Of a stretch of DNA of 64,000 nt, positions 42,221-51,488 are shown piece by piece. How positions within the stretch are numbered: the first letter of the stretch is position 1; each line of letters starts with the position of its first letter. The stretch spans positions 248,001 through 312,000 of the forward strand of contig CAVSID010000001.1 in NCBI GenBank assembly GCA_963727915.1. The letters are read 5' to 3'. Both the position numbers and the translations under genes were made by a program. The notes beneath the pieces were generated by a model. The model saw only the letters and a program-made list of their open reading frames with translations. It was not told the DNA's origin and ran no database searches. This stretch comes from CAWAND01 sp963727915 (lineage in GTDB: Bacteria; Chloroflexota; Anaerolineae; Anaerolineales; E44-bin32).

Positions 42221-43015
42221 CTAGGATGTCGAATGAGGTTGGATTGGCTGCTTGGGAAGTGCACGGACACGGTCCAGAAAAGCCGGGACATTCAGCTCAC
42301 GTTCAAGCTGATAAGTCAGGTAGCCGAGCATGAGCGTTTCCATTTCCGCATGCACATGGGGGCTCACGTTGGGCGCCAGTGCCGCCTTGAGCGGACTCCT
42401 CTGGAAGTGCCGCAGCACCTTCAGCGCTTGGAGCGAGATCGTTTGTACCGAATCGTGCCCGTCACCACAGTTCGGGCACAGGACGCCGCCCGCACTGGAC
42501 GAGAAGAACTGATCTTGGGGTCGGATCTCGTCGCCACATCCCAGGCAGCGAAAGAGTTCCGGGCGATACCCGACCAGATCCAGCATTCGAAGTTCGAAAT
42601 AACGGACCAATGCCTCGGATGAGGCTCCGGCCGAAAGCACGCTCAACGCTTCCGCCAGGAGCAGGTACAGCGCCCGGCTTTCGCCTTCCTCCACGGTGAA
42701 TCGGTCGAGCAGTTCGACCATGTACGCCGCCTGGCCGAGACGCTCAAGATCCTGTTGGATGCCGGCGAAGAGATTCAGGGATTCAGCCTGGGTGATGATG
42801 TCCAGCTCACGCCCGCGGGCAAGCATCAGCTCGGCCTGGGTGAACGGCTCAAGGTGACCTGCCTTCCGCGATCCAGGCCGACGCACACCCTTGGCAACCA
42901 CGCGGAATTTGCCGTAGTCCGGCGAGAAGAGTGTCAGCAGGCGATCGGCCTCACCGAGGTTCATCCGCCTCAGGACAATCGCCTCGGTTCGGTAAACCCG
43001 CTGGCGCCCAGACAT
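42221..43015 (-). CDS. recO: DNA repair protein RecO
   Basis: A 264-residue recombination mediator that loads RecA on SSB-coated DNA with RecR. The N-terminal OB-fold reads YRTEAIVLRRMNLGEADRLL and YGKFRVVAKGVRRPGS. The C-terminal zinc motif has CLGCGD and LCPNCGDG. Intact. It ends 20 bases before glyQS, leaving no room for a regulatory leader there. Confidence 0.95.
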   Translation of the reverse strand: MSGRQRVYRTEAIVLRRMNLGEADRLLTLFSPDYGKFRVVAKGVRRPGSRKAGHLEPFTQAELMLARGRELDIITQAESLNLFAGIQQDLERLGQAAYMVELLDRFTVEEGESRALYLLLAEALSVLSAGASSEALVRYFELRMLDLVGYRPELFRCLGCGDEIRPQDQFFSSSAGGVLCPNCGDGHDSVQTISLQALKVLRHFQRSPLKAALAPNVSPHVHAEMETLMLGYLTYQLERELNVPAFLDRVRALPKQPIQPHSTS

Positions 43016-43076
43016 GCGGGGATTATACCAGCGGAGCTTCAGCCCACCCTTCCGCCGGAAGGCGCCTGGCGCCCTT

Positions 43077-43481
43077 CTAGTTCAGATCCTTCGGGCCGAA
43101 CGCATACGGCAACAGCTCTGCCACGCTGGTTTCAATCCGGACTTTGCCGGCGGCGTCCACCAAGTAGACGGGCATTTCCAGGTTGAACTCAGCCAGGACC
43201 TGGCGACAGGATCCACATGGGCTGCCAGCGTTGTCGGTGGCCACGGCGATGGCCGAGAATTGGCGCTCTCCAGCAGTGACGGCCGAGAAGACAGCTGAAC
43301 GCTCAGCGCACATACTGGTTGGATAGGCGGCGTTTTCAACATTGACGCCGGTGAAGACCCGCCCAGTCTCGGTAAGCAGAGCCGCCCCAACGGCGTATGT
43401 CGAGTAGGGGGCATATGCGTTTGCCCGCGCGTCTGCTGCCCGCTGGGCCAAGTCATTCCGCTGCTGATTTGTGATTGCCAT
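43077..43481 (-). CDS. cdd: Cytidine deaminase
   Basis: A 134-residue, homotetrameric-type cytidine deaminase that converts cytidine or deoxycytidine to uridine or deoxyuridine. Zinc ligands C58, C89 and C92 and the catalytic E60 are in TSMCAERSAVF and GSPCGSCRQVLAEF. Intact. Its start overlaps the end of the CorC/TlyC-type gene by 29 bases. Confidence 0.97.
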   Translation of the reverse strand: MAITNQQRNDLAQRAADARANAYAPYSTYAVGAALLTETGRVFTGVNVENAAYPTSMCAERSAVFSAVTAGERQFSAIAVATDNAGSPCGSCRQVLAEFNLEMPVYLVDAAGKVRIETSVAELLPYAFGPKDLN

Positions 43482-44767
43482 CAGGCGAAGCCTCGACTTC
43501 CTCGGAGAGCGCCGGCAGACGATGGGCCCGCACCTTCCGGATCCGCCGGCCGACGACTTGTTCTACAACCAGTTCCAACCCGCCAGCCTCCATTCGCTCC
43601 CCGGGCTGCGGGACACGCCCAAGATGTCCATAGATGAAACCCCCGAGAGTCTCGCTGGTGTCCTTGGGTAGGTCGGATCCGGCAAGCTCGTTGACATCAT
43701 CTAGGTCGATACCCCCGCTGAACATGAACTGGCCGTCCTCGAGCTTTTGGAATGGAAGTTCCTCGGCCACATCGTACTCGTCGCGCACTTCGCCGACGAT
43801 CTCTTCCACGATGTCCTCGAAGGTGACCAACCCGGCCGTCCCTCCGTATTCGTCGACCACGACCGCCATCTGGATTCGCTTAGCCTGCATTTCGGACAGA
43901 AGTTCATCGACCCGCTTGGCCTCGGGTACGAAGTAAGCCTCGCGAACAAGATCGGCAACGGTCCTATTGTCCACCCCTTGCCGCCATGCCCCGAGGACGT
44001 CTTTGACGTAGATCAGGCCGATGATGTTGTCGATGGTTTCCTTGTACACCGGTGCCCGCGAGTAGCCGGTCCGCAACAGGGTGTCGGTGGCCTCCTGCAA
44101 AGATGTGCTGTCCTCGAATCCCAGGACGTCGATCCTGGGAACCATGACCTCTCGTGCCAATGTGTCCCGCAGCCGGAAGATGGAGAAGATCATCGACCTC
44201 TCTTCCGACTGGATGACTCCGCCTTCTTGGCCCGCATTTACCAGGGTCATAATCTCTTCTTCAGTGACCAGCGGGTATTGGCGGCCTGATGGGGCATTGG
44301 CAATCCTTCGGCCCATCTTGAGAATGACCCAAGCCAGCGGCGAAAGCACAGCCTCGACGGCCCTGACCAGCCTGGCCAGACGAATCGCCCACGCCACAGG
44401 GTTGCGCAGCGCAAGATTTTCAGCCAGGTAGCCGCACATGCCAGTCAGCACCCACGCGATCAGAACGACCACAGCCGCGCTGGCGATCACCGAGCTAACA
44501 GCCTGGTCGACGATGCCCGTGTAGCTGATCAAGGCGACACCGACAGCCAGCAGGTGCAGGACGCCCTGTCCAATCCTCAGCGTGACAATCAGGCGGGTGG
44601 CTTGCGAAGCGACACGAGCAGCCGAAGCGGCGCCCGAAACGCCTTCCTCTTGAAGCCTCCTCAGCCTTGCCGGGTGGCTGTTCTTGAGAGCACTTCCAGC
44701 CGCAGCCAGGAGGCCATACAGAGAGCAGGATCAGAAGAAAGGCCAGCGTCCCCAAGAGACTATTCAT
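43453..44767 (-). CDS. CorC/TlyC-type membrane protein with CBS domains
   Basis: About 437 residues: a DUF21-like N-terminal membrane part (IASAAVVVLIAWVLTGMCGY), paired CBS domains (TLAREVMVPRIDVLGFEDST; RIQMAVVVDEYGGTAGLVTF) and a CorC_HlyC C-terminal domain (LGGFIYGHLGRVPQPGERME). Proteins of this family are linked to magnesium/cobalt efflux; the old name hemolysin C is misleading. The start ATG 44767 overlaps the glmU stop by eight bases. Two or three breaks lie between 44530 and 44720; the corrected N-terminus reads LLILLSVWLLAAAGSAL. Confidence 0.88.
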
Positions 44768-46114
44768 GCTCGTCCTCGAGGTGTCGGATCACTCGCGCCG
44801 GCATTCCCACCGCCAGGCTGTGGTCGCCGATGTCTTTGGTCACGACCGATCCGGCTCCTGTCCGTGCGCCATCCCCAATCCGTAGCGGCGCCACCAGCAT
44901 CGTGTCGCTACCGATAAAGGCATCACGGCCAATGTGGGTCTCATTCTTCTGTTTGCCATCAAAGTTGCAGGTGATGGTTCCGGCGCCAATGTTGGTCTCC
45001 GGTCCGACAGTGGCATCCCCGATGTATGAGAAGTGCCCCATCTTGACCCCTTGGCCCAGATGGCTGTTCTTCACTTCGCCGAAGTTGCCAAGATGGACCC
45101 CGTCCGCCAGATCGGCGCCGGTTCGCAAGTGGCCAAATGGGCCAATCACGACCCGGTTGCCCAATGTGGCTCCCTCGAGGTGGGATGCCAGGACAGCACA
45201 ATCCTCACCTAACGCGCGAATCTCTGATCACAGCATTTGGGCCGATAACAGATCCCGACCCGATGTGCGTGTCCCCCTGAAGATGTGTGTTGGCTAGGAT
45301 CTTCACGCCGGGACTAAGGCGAACGTTCACATCGATGTAGATGGATGATGGATCCTGGAGCGTGACGCCCTGATCCATCCAATACGCTCCGATCCGCGCT
45401 CGGGCGACGGCCTCGGCTTCGGCCAAATGCACCTGAGTGTTGATGCCAATCACTTCGCCGGGGTCATCCGTCGCTACCCAGGCAACGTGCTCGCCCTGAT
45501 CAGCGGCGGCTGCCACCAGATCCGTAAGGTAGTACTCTCCCTTGGGCGAAAGGGAGAGGCGGTCAAGCTCCGTCCACAGCCATGCAGCCCGGACACAGTA
45601 CACTCCCGCGTTGAACTCCCGGATTGCCAGTTGCGCAGGGTTCGCGTGGGCTTCTTCAATCACACCGGTGATCTTCGATTCCGCATCCCTCAGGACACGC
45701 CCAAAGCCTCGGGAATTTCCCGCTTCGACGGTGAGCAAGGTGATCGGCCCGGAGTTGGCCTGTTGGGCCACGATCAACGCCTTCATGGTCTCGACAGTCA
45801 CCAGCGGCATGTCCCCGTTGGCAATGAGGATCAGCCCTTCACGCCCCCCCAGCACTGTCTTGGCTTGCAGCGCAGCATGGGCTGTGCCCAGACGCTCCTC
45901 TTGAACAACCCAGCCAGCATCCTCAACCAAAGGCTTGACCACCTCTTGGTCCGGGCCCGAGGACGATCGTAGGCGGGCGGCCCGTGGCCTCCCGGCAAGC
46001 GTCGGCCACCCACACAAGCATGGGCCGGCCTGCCAAGGTATGCATCACCTTGGGAAGGGGCGATCGCATGCGCGTTCCGAGACCGGCCGCCAGGACGATC
46101 GATTCGCAGGGCAT
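44760..46114 (-). CDS. glmU: Bifunctional GlmU: GlcN-1-P acetyltransferase and GlcNAc-1-P uridylyltransferase
   Basis: Makes UDP-GlcNAc for the cell wall in two steps. The uridylyltransferase half has LAAGLGTRMRS with LPKVMHTLAGRPM, LIANGDMPLVT and EFNAGVYCVRA. The acetyltransferase half is a left-handed beta-helix of hexapeptide repeats (VVIGPFGHLRTGADL, TNIGAGTITCNFDG). About 452 residues. Breaks are near 45960 and 45210. The start is ATG 46114. Confidence 0.94.
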
Positions 46115-46271
46115 CACCTGTCTCCTAACTTGAACCGGGGGGCGTAGGGTGCCCCGGTACCATATCCACGATTATCCCGGGATGGGGCTGGGAGACCCGA
46201 CTTGCTTTCAAGTGGAGAGCATAGGGGAGGATCGTCAAGCACGATGTTCAAAACATCCGAGAGGTCATCAA

Positions 46272-46342
46272 CTGGGGCGCCAGGATTCGAACCTGGATCA
46301 ACGGATCCAAAGTCCGCTGTGCTGCCGTTGCACCACGCCCCA
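46272..46342 (-). tRNA. tRNA-Gln (anticodon UUG)
   Basis: A 71-base cloverleaf with acceptor stem TGGGGCG/CGCCCCA and discriminator G, as in other bacterial tRNA-Gln. The anticodon loop is CTTTGGA (anticodon TTG). The T arm carries GGTTCGAATCC. The 3' CCA is not encoded. Confidence 0.95.
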
Positions 46343-46478
46343 ACGGACCCACCTTTGAGGCGGGGAAAAGAAATTGTAACATAGCCCCCGGCGGGCCACC
46401 ATGGAAGGTCAGCCCTAGAGCCACGAGCGGGCTGCCGGCCTGCTATCCAACACGGCCGGCGAAGGCAGGCGTGAACGA

Positions 46479-47515
46479 TCAAGGGGATTCTTCATCATCC
46501 ACCAGGCCCATCTTGCGTGCCTCCTCATAAGTCAGGGCGTCCCCTTCCGCCTCTGTCCGACCCGGCGATGCGGAAACGGCCTGCTCCCAGAATGATTCGG
46601 CGCCAGACAGAGTCAACTTCCTTGGCCGCTTCTTCCAAGTCCTCTGGCTTGATGTCCTTCTTGGCCATCTCGTCCTCCATCCCATCTTCATGGACCATTT
46701 CATCTGCAACCGGCGAATCATCCAACTGCGCAGCGTTAATGAGGGCAAGCAGGCCTTCGGCGGCTCGCCGGCCGAAGTGGACCACGGCGCCCATCTGGCC
46801 GGCTTCCTGCCTGCCCCTGAAAACGATGAGAATCACGTGCTTTTCGCCTACGTTTGTGAGATAGAGATCGTGGGTATCGCCATCGAAGTGATGGAAGTTG
46901 GACGGGGCTTCCGCACGCAGGAAGCGGCTAACCTGGAGAGCTGCTTGATGAGCGGCCATCAGGGAAGGGAGACCAGCTTCAAGGTCCAGATCTTGGTCCT
47001 CGCCGGCTCGGGCCACCAACCTCCCATCGGCGTCGATCAACATCACGGCTTCAGCGCCCAGTTCCTGGCGCAGGTCCATCAGCCTGGAAGATGTCTCGCT
47101 CGGCAGCCTGAGATCGACCTTCGACGTCTGTTCCCCATCCACCCGATCCGCCAAAGCGCGCTCAACGATCTCCAAGAACATGTTGGTGCCGATCGGCTTG
47201 CGCAGAAAGGCGATGACGCCCAGGGCCTCCGCCCGGCGGCGAACAGCTTCGGTGGGGTCACCTGTAATGAGAATGGACTTGGCTTTGGGGATTGATGTCA
47301 AGGACACGTTCAACCAACTCGAGACCGGTCATCCCCGGGAGCCGCAGGTCCGTCACGAGCAGGTCCAGCGGGCCACGCGAGATCTCCAGCAGGGCTTCCT
47401 CCGCCGACGAGACGTCGTTGATGATGTAATCTTTGGAGGAGACCTCGAGTGCCGAACGGAGAACTCGACTCACCTGGCGCTGATCATCCACCAGGAGGAT
47501 CCGGGGCGGGGTCAT
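46479..47515 (-). CDS. Response-regulator receiver fused to a Roadblock/LC7-type domain
   Basis: About 345 residues. Residues 1-125 are a receiver domain with acidic D10/D11 in ILLVDDQ, phospho-acceptor D56 in LLVTDLRLPGMTG, and the lysine in FLRKPIG. From about residue 140, RLMDLRQELGAEAVMLIDAD, FHHFDGDTHDLYLTNVG and GAVVHFGRRAAEGLLALI fit the Roadblock/LC7 fold used by small-GTPase regulators of the MglB kind. A helical acidic tail follows. Breaks are near 47300 and 46590. There is no histidine kinase or DNA-binding domain, so output is probably by protein contact. No MglA-like GTPase is adjacent. Confidence 0.75.
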
Positions 47516-47632
47516 GCGGTCGATTGTAGCACACGGAAGGTAGCGAGCAATCCGACCGTGGGGCTATGCTTTTGGCTTCAGGGACCTATGGCCCAACGGC
47601 GCATTGGCGCCCAGGACCGATAGAGCCGGCGC

Positions 47633-48208
47633 TCAACGTTCGAGGTGTACCAACGCCGCGTTGTCGGGCCCGAGCTGAGTAGGATGGGTTGTGATATCGT
47701 TTCGATTAAGCAGGTAGGCCGTCAGGGCCCAGTACATTGGGTCGTCCAGCACGCCTCTTTCTGCGTACGGCATCTGGGCCTTGAGGTAGGCTTGAAGATC
47801 CGCGGCCGACTCAAAACTGCCAAGGGTGGCGACGCCAACCACAGCAGGGACATAGCGTGGAATCACGAAGCCGTCAGAGGGGTGATCCAGGCTGTGGCAT
47901 TTGGCCTGCCAGCAGTTCTGATGCTCCGGATCCCACTGTGCCCGCCAGTCGGCAGTCAGGCCCAGGCCCGTATCGGCGTGACAGGCTTCACACCAGTTTT
48001 CGTAGATGCTCTCGCCAATCTGTGCCTGGTCCAGGCCTGGTGCGTTGAAATGGCTGTACTTGGTAATATCGTCTTCTGGGCTGATGAGCCGTGCGGGTGT
48101 AGGTTGCGCTTCCCTGAGAGGGGCGAATGACCGCAGCGTGCTGAACCCCCAAACGCCGACCAAGATCAGCACCACACTGATGACAGTGATGACTCGCAGG
48201 CGATTCAT
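47633..48208 (-). CDS. Membrane-anchored c-type cytochrome, paralogue 1
   Basis: 191 residues. One N-terminal membrane segment (ITVISVVLILVGVWGF) is the anchor or uncleaved signal. The heme-attachment site CEACH is at residues 73-77. A second, unusual C-x4-CH (CWQAKCH) is at 99-105, followed by LDHPSDGFVIPRYVPAVVG. A candidate distal Met lies in YLKAQMPYAERGVL. The start is ATG 48208; the open frame extends further upstream but lacks a better start. The motif positions are identical to those in the next gene, so the two arose by duplication. Confidence 0.85.
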   Translation of the reverse strand: MNRLRVITVISVVLILVGVWGFSTLRSFAPLREAQPTPARLISPEDDITKYSHFNAPGLDQAQIGESIYENWCEACHADTGLGLTADWRAQWDPEHQNCWQAKCHSLDHPSDGFVIPRYVPAVVGVATLGSFESAADLQAYLKAQMPYAERGVLDDPMYWALTAYLLNRNDITTHPTQLGPDNAALVHLER

Positions 48209-48471
48209 GGCCGCCTTCCTCTTCGGCCGGCATGCCAACGACCAGAGGGACAAGGCTCCTCTATCTATTTTATACGACAGATTGATCCAGCCAGACGGCC
48301 CGATGAGCAGGTTGCATGAGGTGGGGCGAGATCTGGCTCGTGACTGCGCCAAGATGCCCTATCCCGACGGCATGGGCCAATTCAACGCGATCGAGGATTC
48401 ACGGCGAGATTTCGGGGTTCGGTTGACGGAGGCGGCGAGAGGGTTCGGTTCGTGGGGGGCGGCCTCGGGAT

Positions 48472-49047
48472 TCAGCGCTGAATGGGGATAGACCCCGCGT
48501 TGTCCGCAGTGACCGGCGAGCCGCTTTGAGACAAGCCATTCTGCTGGAGCAGGTAGGCCGTTAGGGCCCAGTAGGCCTCCTGGTCCAAAACGCCTGGATC
48601 CTGGAAAGGCATCTTCTGGCTGATGAACTGGTGCAGGTCGTCGGCCGTCTTGAACTCGGTCAAGGTGGTTGCGCCGATGATGGCAGGCACATGGCGTGGG
48701 AGTTGGAAGCCGCCCGGCGGATGGTTCAGGCTGTGGCATTTCGATTGCCAGCAATTCTGGTGGGCTGGATCCCAGGTCGCCCGCCAGGCGTCGGTCAGGC
48801 CCTGTCCCTGATCTCCGTGACAGGTGATGCACCAGTCGCCGTAGATCTTGGCGCCGACATCCGCCTGCCCCAATCCCGGCTGGTTGTAGTTTTCGAAAGT
48901 CGTGATTCCGCTCGAGGGGGTCATCATGCTCGACGGCGCCATGCTTACCGATACGTTACTCCGACCGGCGTAGAATTGCCATGCGCCGACCCCGACCAGG
49001 CCGATGATGACGATTGCGATCAGGAAGACCCACTTTCTACGCTGCAT
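48472..49047 (-). CDS. Membrane-anchored c-type cytochrome, paralogue 2
   Basis: 191 residues, the same length as its neighbour. Membrane segment WVFLIAIVIIGLVGVGAWQF, then CITCH at 73-77 and CWQSKCH at 99-105, followed by LNHPPGGFQLPRHVPAI and the candidate distal Met in FISQKMPFQDPGVLD. The start is ATG 49047. The segment between the two motifs (DAWRATWDPAHQN) is nearly the same in both copies, showing strong constraint. 263 bases separate the paralogues, so each may have its own promoter. Electron partners are not identifiable here. Confidence 0.85.
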   Translation of the reverse strand: MQRRKWVFLIAIVIIGLVGVGAWQFYAGRSNVSVSMAPSSMMTPSSGITTFENYNQPGLGQADVGAKIYGDWCITCHGDQGQGLTDAWRATWDPAHQNCWQSKCHSLNHPPGGFQLPRHVPAIIGATTLTEFKTADDLHQFISQKMPFQDPGVLDQEAYWALTAYLLQQNGLSQSGSPVTADNAGSIPIQR

Positions 49048-49175
49048 GCTGTCCCCGAAAGCCTTGGCCGGTCTTCTGCCTGGGCAATTCAGCAGCTTGT
49101 AGGCTCGACATGCCTGCACCGAAGCATCGTCCGGATTCGGATCCATGACGGGCCAGCACGCTCGCCCAAAAGAAG

Positions 49176-49201
49176 CGCCGGGTCGCCTGCGCAACCCGGC
49201 G
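49176..49201 (-). terminator. Terminator hairpin downstream of the ABC transporter operon
   Basis: An 8-bp GC stem (49176-49183 with 49194-49201) and ten-base loop. On the minus strand it is followed by CTTCTTTTGGG, a modest T-rich run. It lies 36 bases after the stop of the last permease gene. Confidence 0.65.
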
Positions 49202-49236
49202 GCTCAATGTCGAACCGAGCTCACCTTCCCAGGCTA

Positions 49237-50265
49237 CTAGCGCGTGCCGCGCAGCCTGGGGTCGAGCGCATCGCGCAGTCCATCCCCCAGGAAGTTGAAC
49301 GCGAACATGGTGATCGCCAGGGCAATGGCTGGGAAGAGCGCCTGATTGGGATAGCTGCGAACGACGCGCGAGCCATCAGAGATCATCGCCCCCCACGATG
49401 GCGTGGGCGGGTTAACCCCCAATCCAATAAACGACAGGAAGGCCTCTGTCAGAATGTACGATGGGATGGCGAGCGTTTCGGCCACCACCAAAGGGCCGAC
49501 GATGTTGGGGAGAATATGCATGGTCATCACTCGCAGATTCCCGGCGCCGATGGCGTGGGCCGCCTCGACGTACTCTTTCTCACGCACCGAGAGCACCTGG
49601 CCGCGGGTGAGGCGAGCCATGTTCTGCCAGGCCGTGACCCCGATACCGATAAAGATAAAGAACATCCCCCCCATCTTGGTGTCGATATCGCTGAGCATGT
49701 AGCTAAAAGTCCCGGGGTCGGGTTTGGCCAGAGTCGAACGGAAGAAGGCCATTAGTAGAATGATGAAGAGCAGGCTGGGGAAAGCGTACATCACGTCAAC
49801 GATGCGCATCATAAGATCGTCCAAGCGCCCACCAAAGTACCCCGAAATGCTCCCGTAGGTGACACCCACCAGCATGCTGATAATCGGGCCAACAAACGCC
49901 ACGGACAGGGACACCCTGGCACCGAAGATGATCCGGCTCAGTAGGTCTCGGCCGACGTAGTCGGCGCCGATCAAGTAGTCGCTGCTTATCTGAGCGTAGC
50001 CCTTCATCGACGGGAAGACGGACAACATCCAGGCCGGAATCTTGTTATTGTCGGTTAGCACCTGTTCAGCAAAACCTCTGGGCGCGATCAGCGGGGCGAA
50101 AATCGCCATCAGGACCAGAATAATCACCAGCGTGCCGCCGACGACCGCAGCACGATTCTTGATCAGCCGCCGGTAGGAGTCGACCCACAGGCTCTGACCT
50201 TTCCTGGCCCCTTCGTTGAATTCGGGCTCTCGCCCCGCTTCGAAAACGTCAGCTTGTGTCGCCAC
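49237..50265 (-). CDS. Peptide-type ABC transporter permease (OppC/DppC-like)
   Basis: 342 residues, intact. A cytoplasmic N-terminus of about 40 residues is followed by a first membrane helix (AAVVGGTLVIILVLMAIFAP) and five more. The coupling-helix motif is EYVEAAHAIGAGNLRVMTMH. The C-terminus FNFLGDGLRDALDPRLRG is typical of DppC/OppC. It is the last gene of the D-F-A-B-C operon, 16 bases after the other permease. Confidence 0.93.
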   Translation of the reverse strand: MATQADVFEAGREPEFNEGARKGQSLWVDSYRRLIKNRAAVVGGTLVIILVLMAIFAPLIAPRGFAEQVLTDNNKIPAWMLSVFPSMKGYAQISSDYLIGADYVGRDLLSRIIFGARVSLSVAFVGPIISMLVGVTYGSISGYFGGRLDDLMMRIVDVMYAFPSLLFIILLMAFFRSTLAKPDPGTFSYMLSDIDTKMGGMFFIFIGIGVTAWQNMARLTRGQVLSVREKEYVEAAHAIGAGNLRVMTMHILPNIVGPLVVAETLAIPSYILTEAFLSFIGLGVNPPTPSWGAMISDGSRVVRSYPNQALFPAIALAITMFAFNFLGDGLRDALDPRLRGTR

Positions 50266-50281
50266 GTGTCTCTCCTAAGCC

Positions 50282-51346
50282 TCAGCTGTACCGAATCCTG
50301 GGGTCGAGCCAGGCGTAGACAATGTCCACCGCCAGATTGGCAATAACCAGGAACATGGCGTAGAGCAAGATGGTGCCCATAATCACCGGATAATCCCGAT
50401 TTGTGATGCTTGTCACAAAGTATTTGCCCATGCCGGGAATGCCAAAGATCAACTCGGTCACAAAGGTCCCTGTCACCAGGGCGGCAAACAACGGGCCCAA
50501 AATCGTTACCACCGGGATAAGTGAATTCTTCATCGCATGGCGCAAGATGACAATGCGCTCCACCAGGCCCTTGGCCCGGGCGGTCCGGATGTAGTCCTCC
50601 CGCACCACCTGCAGCAGGCTGGCCCGGGTGAGGCGGGCGATAATGGCCGAGCTTCCCAGCCCAAGCGCCACCGACGGCATGATGGCGTGTTTGATGAAGT
50701 TGGCATCCAGCTCCCGCGGGAGGAAGCCGAGCAGGTACGGCGGCTGGGCGCCCCAGCCGTTGGGGGGCAGCCACTTGAGGGAGACTCCGAAGATCCACAC
50801 CAGGACCGGCCCGAGAACGATCACCGGTACCGACACGCCAAACACGGCCACGCCCATGCCCACGTAGTCCCAAACCGTGTTCTGCCGCAGGCCGGCCAGG
50901 ATGCCCAACGGCATCCCGACCACCAACGCCACTAGCAGCGCAAACACACCCAACTGGGCCGAGATCGGCAGCTGGTCGCGGATGATGTCGTTGACCGTGC
51001 GGCTGCGTGAGGCGTAGGAAGGACCAAAGTTCATCCACTTCAGCCAGCGGCCTTCGCCGATTTGGAAATTGAAGATAGCGCTGTCTTGAAGCGAATTGCC
51101 AGGCGGTACGGTCGAAATGTGGGGCACCAGCACATCATTCAGAAAGCGCAAATATTGCTGGGGCAGGGACTCGTCCAGATGATAACGTTCGTTGAGGTTG
51201 GCGATGATTTCCGCCGGCAACGCCTTCTCCTGGTCGAACGGCCCACCCGGCACCGAGTGCTCCAGGACGAAGGTGACCGCCGAAACCACGAGCAGCACCA
51301 GGAACATCCACAACGTGCGCCGAACGACAAATCGGGCCATGTCCAC
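50282..51346 (-). CDS. Peptide-type ABC transporter permease (OppB/DppB-like)
   Basis: 354 residues, intact. N-terminal helix RRTLWMFLVLLVVSAVTFVL, a large periplasmic loop and five further helices. The coupling motif is EDYIRTARAKGLVERIVILR, and the C-terminal region ELIFGIPGMGKYF is family-specific. It pairs with the following permease to form the transmembrane channel. Confidence 0.93.
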   Translation of the reverse strand: MDMARFVVRRTLWMFLVLLVVSAVTFVLEHSVPGGPFDQEKALPAEIIANLNERYHLDESLPQQYLRFLNDVLVPHISTVPPGNSLQDSAIFNFQIGEGRWLKWMNFGPSYASRSRTVNDIIRDQLPISAQLGVFALLVALVVGMPLGILAGLRQNTVWDYVGMGVAVFGVSVPVIVLGPVLVWIFGVSLKWLPPNGWGAQPPYLLGFLPRELDANFIKHAIMPSVALGLGSSAIIARLTRASLLQVVREDYIRTARAKGLVERIVILRHAMKNSLIPVVTILGPLFAALVTGTFVTELIFGIPGMGKYFVTSITNRDYPVIMGTILLYAMFLVIANLAVDIVYAWLDPRIRYS

Positions 51347-51435
51347 ACTCCACTAGGCTTCCGGCTACCAAGCACCGGTTTGGGTCACTGACCTGTGTCA
51401 GCGGCACAGACCGCCACCGGATAGGAAAGAAGAGG

Positions 51436-51463
51436 GGTTGGAGGGGCTTGCGCCCCTCCAACC
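51436..51463 (-). terminator. Intra-operon hairpin between binding protein and permease genes
   Basis: Perfect 12-bp GC-rich stem (51436-51447 with 51452-51463) and a four-base loop, in the 142-base gap after the solute-binding protein stop. With only CCTCTTCTTTCC after it, it probably works as a partial terminator or 3' mRNA-stabilising structure rather than a full stop. Confidence 0.7.
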
Positions 51464-51488
51464 TGCCTCTCAAGGCTTTGTGAAAAGC

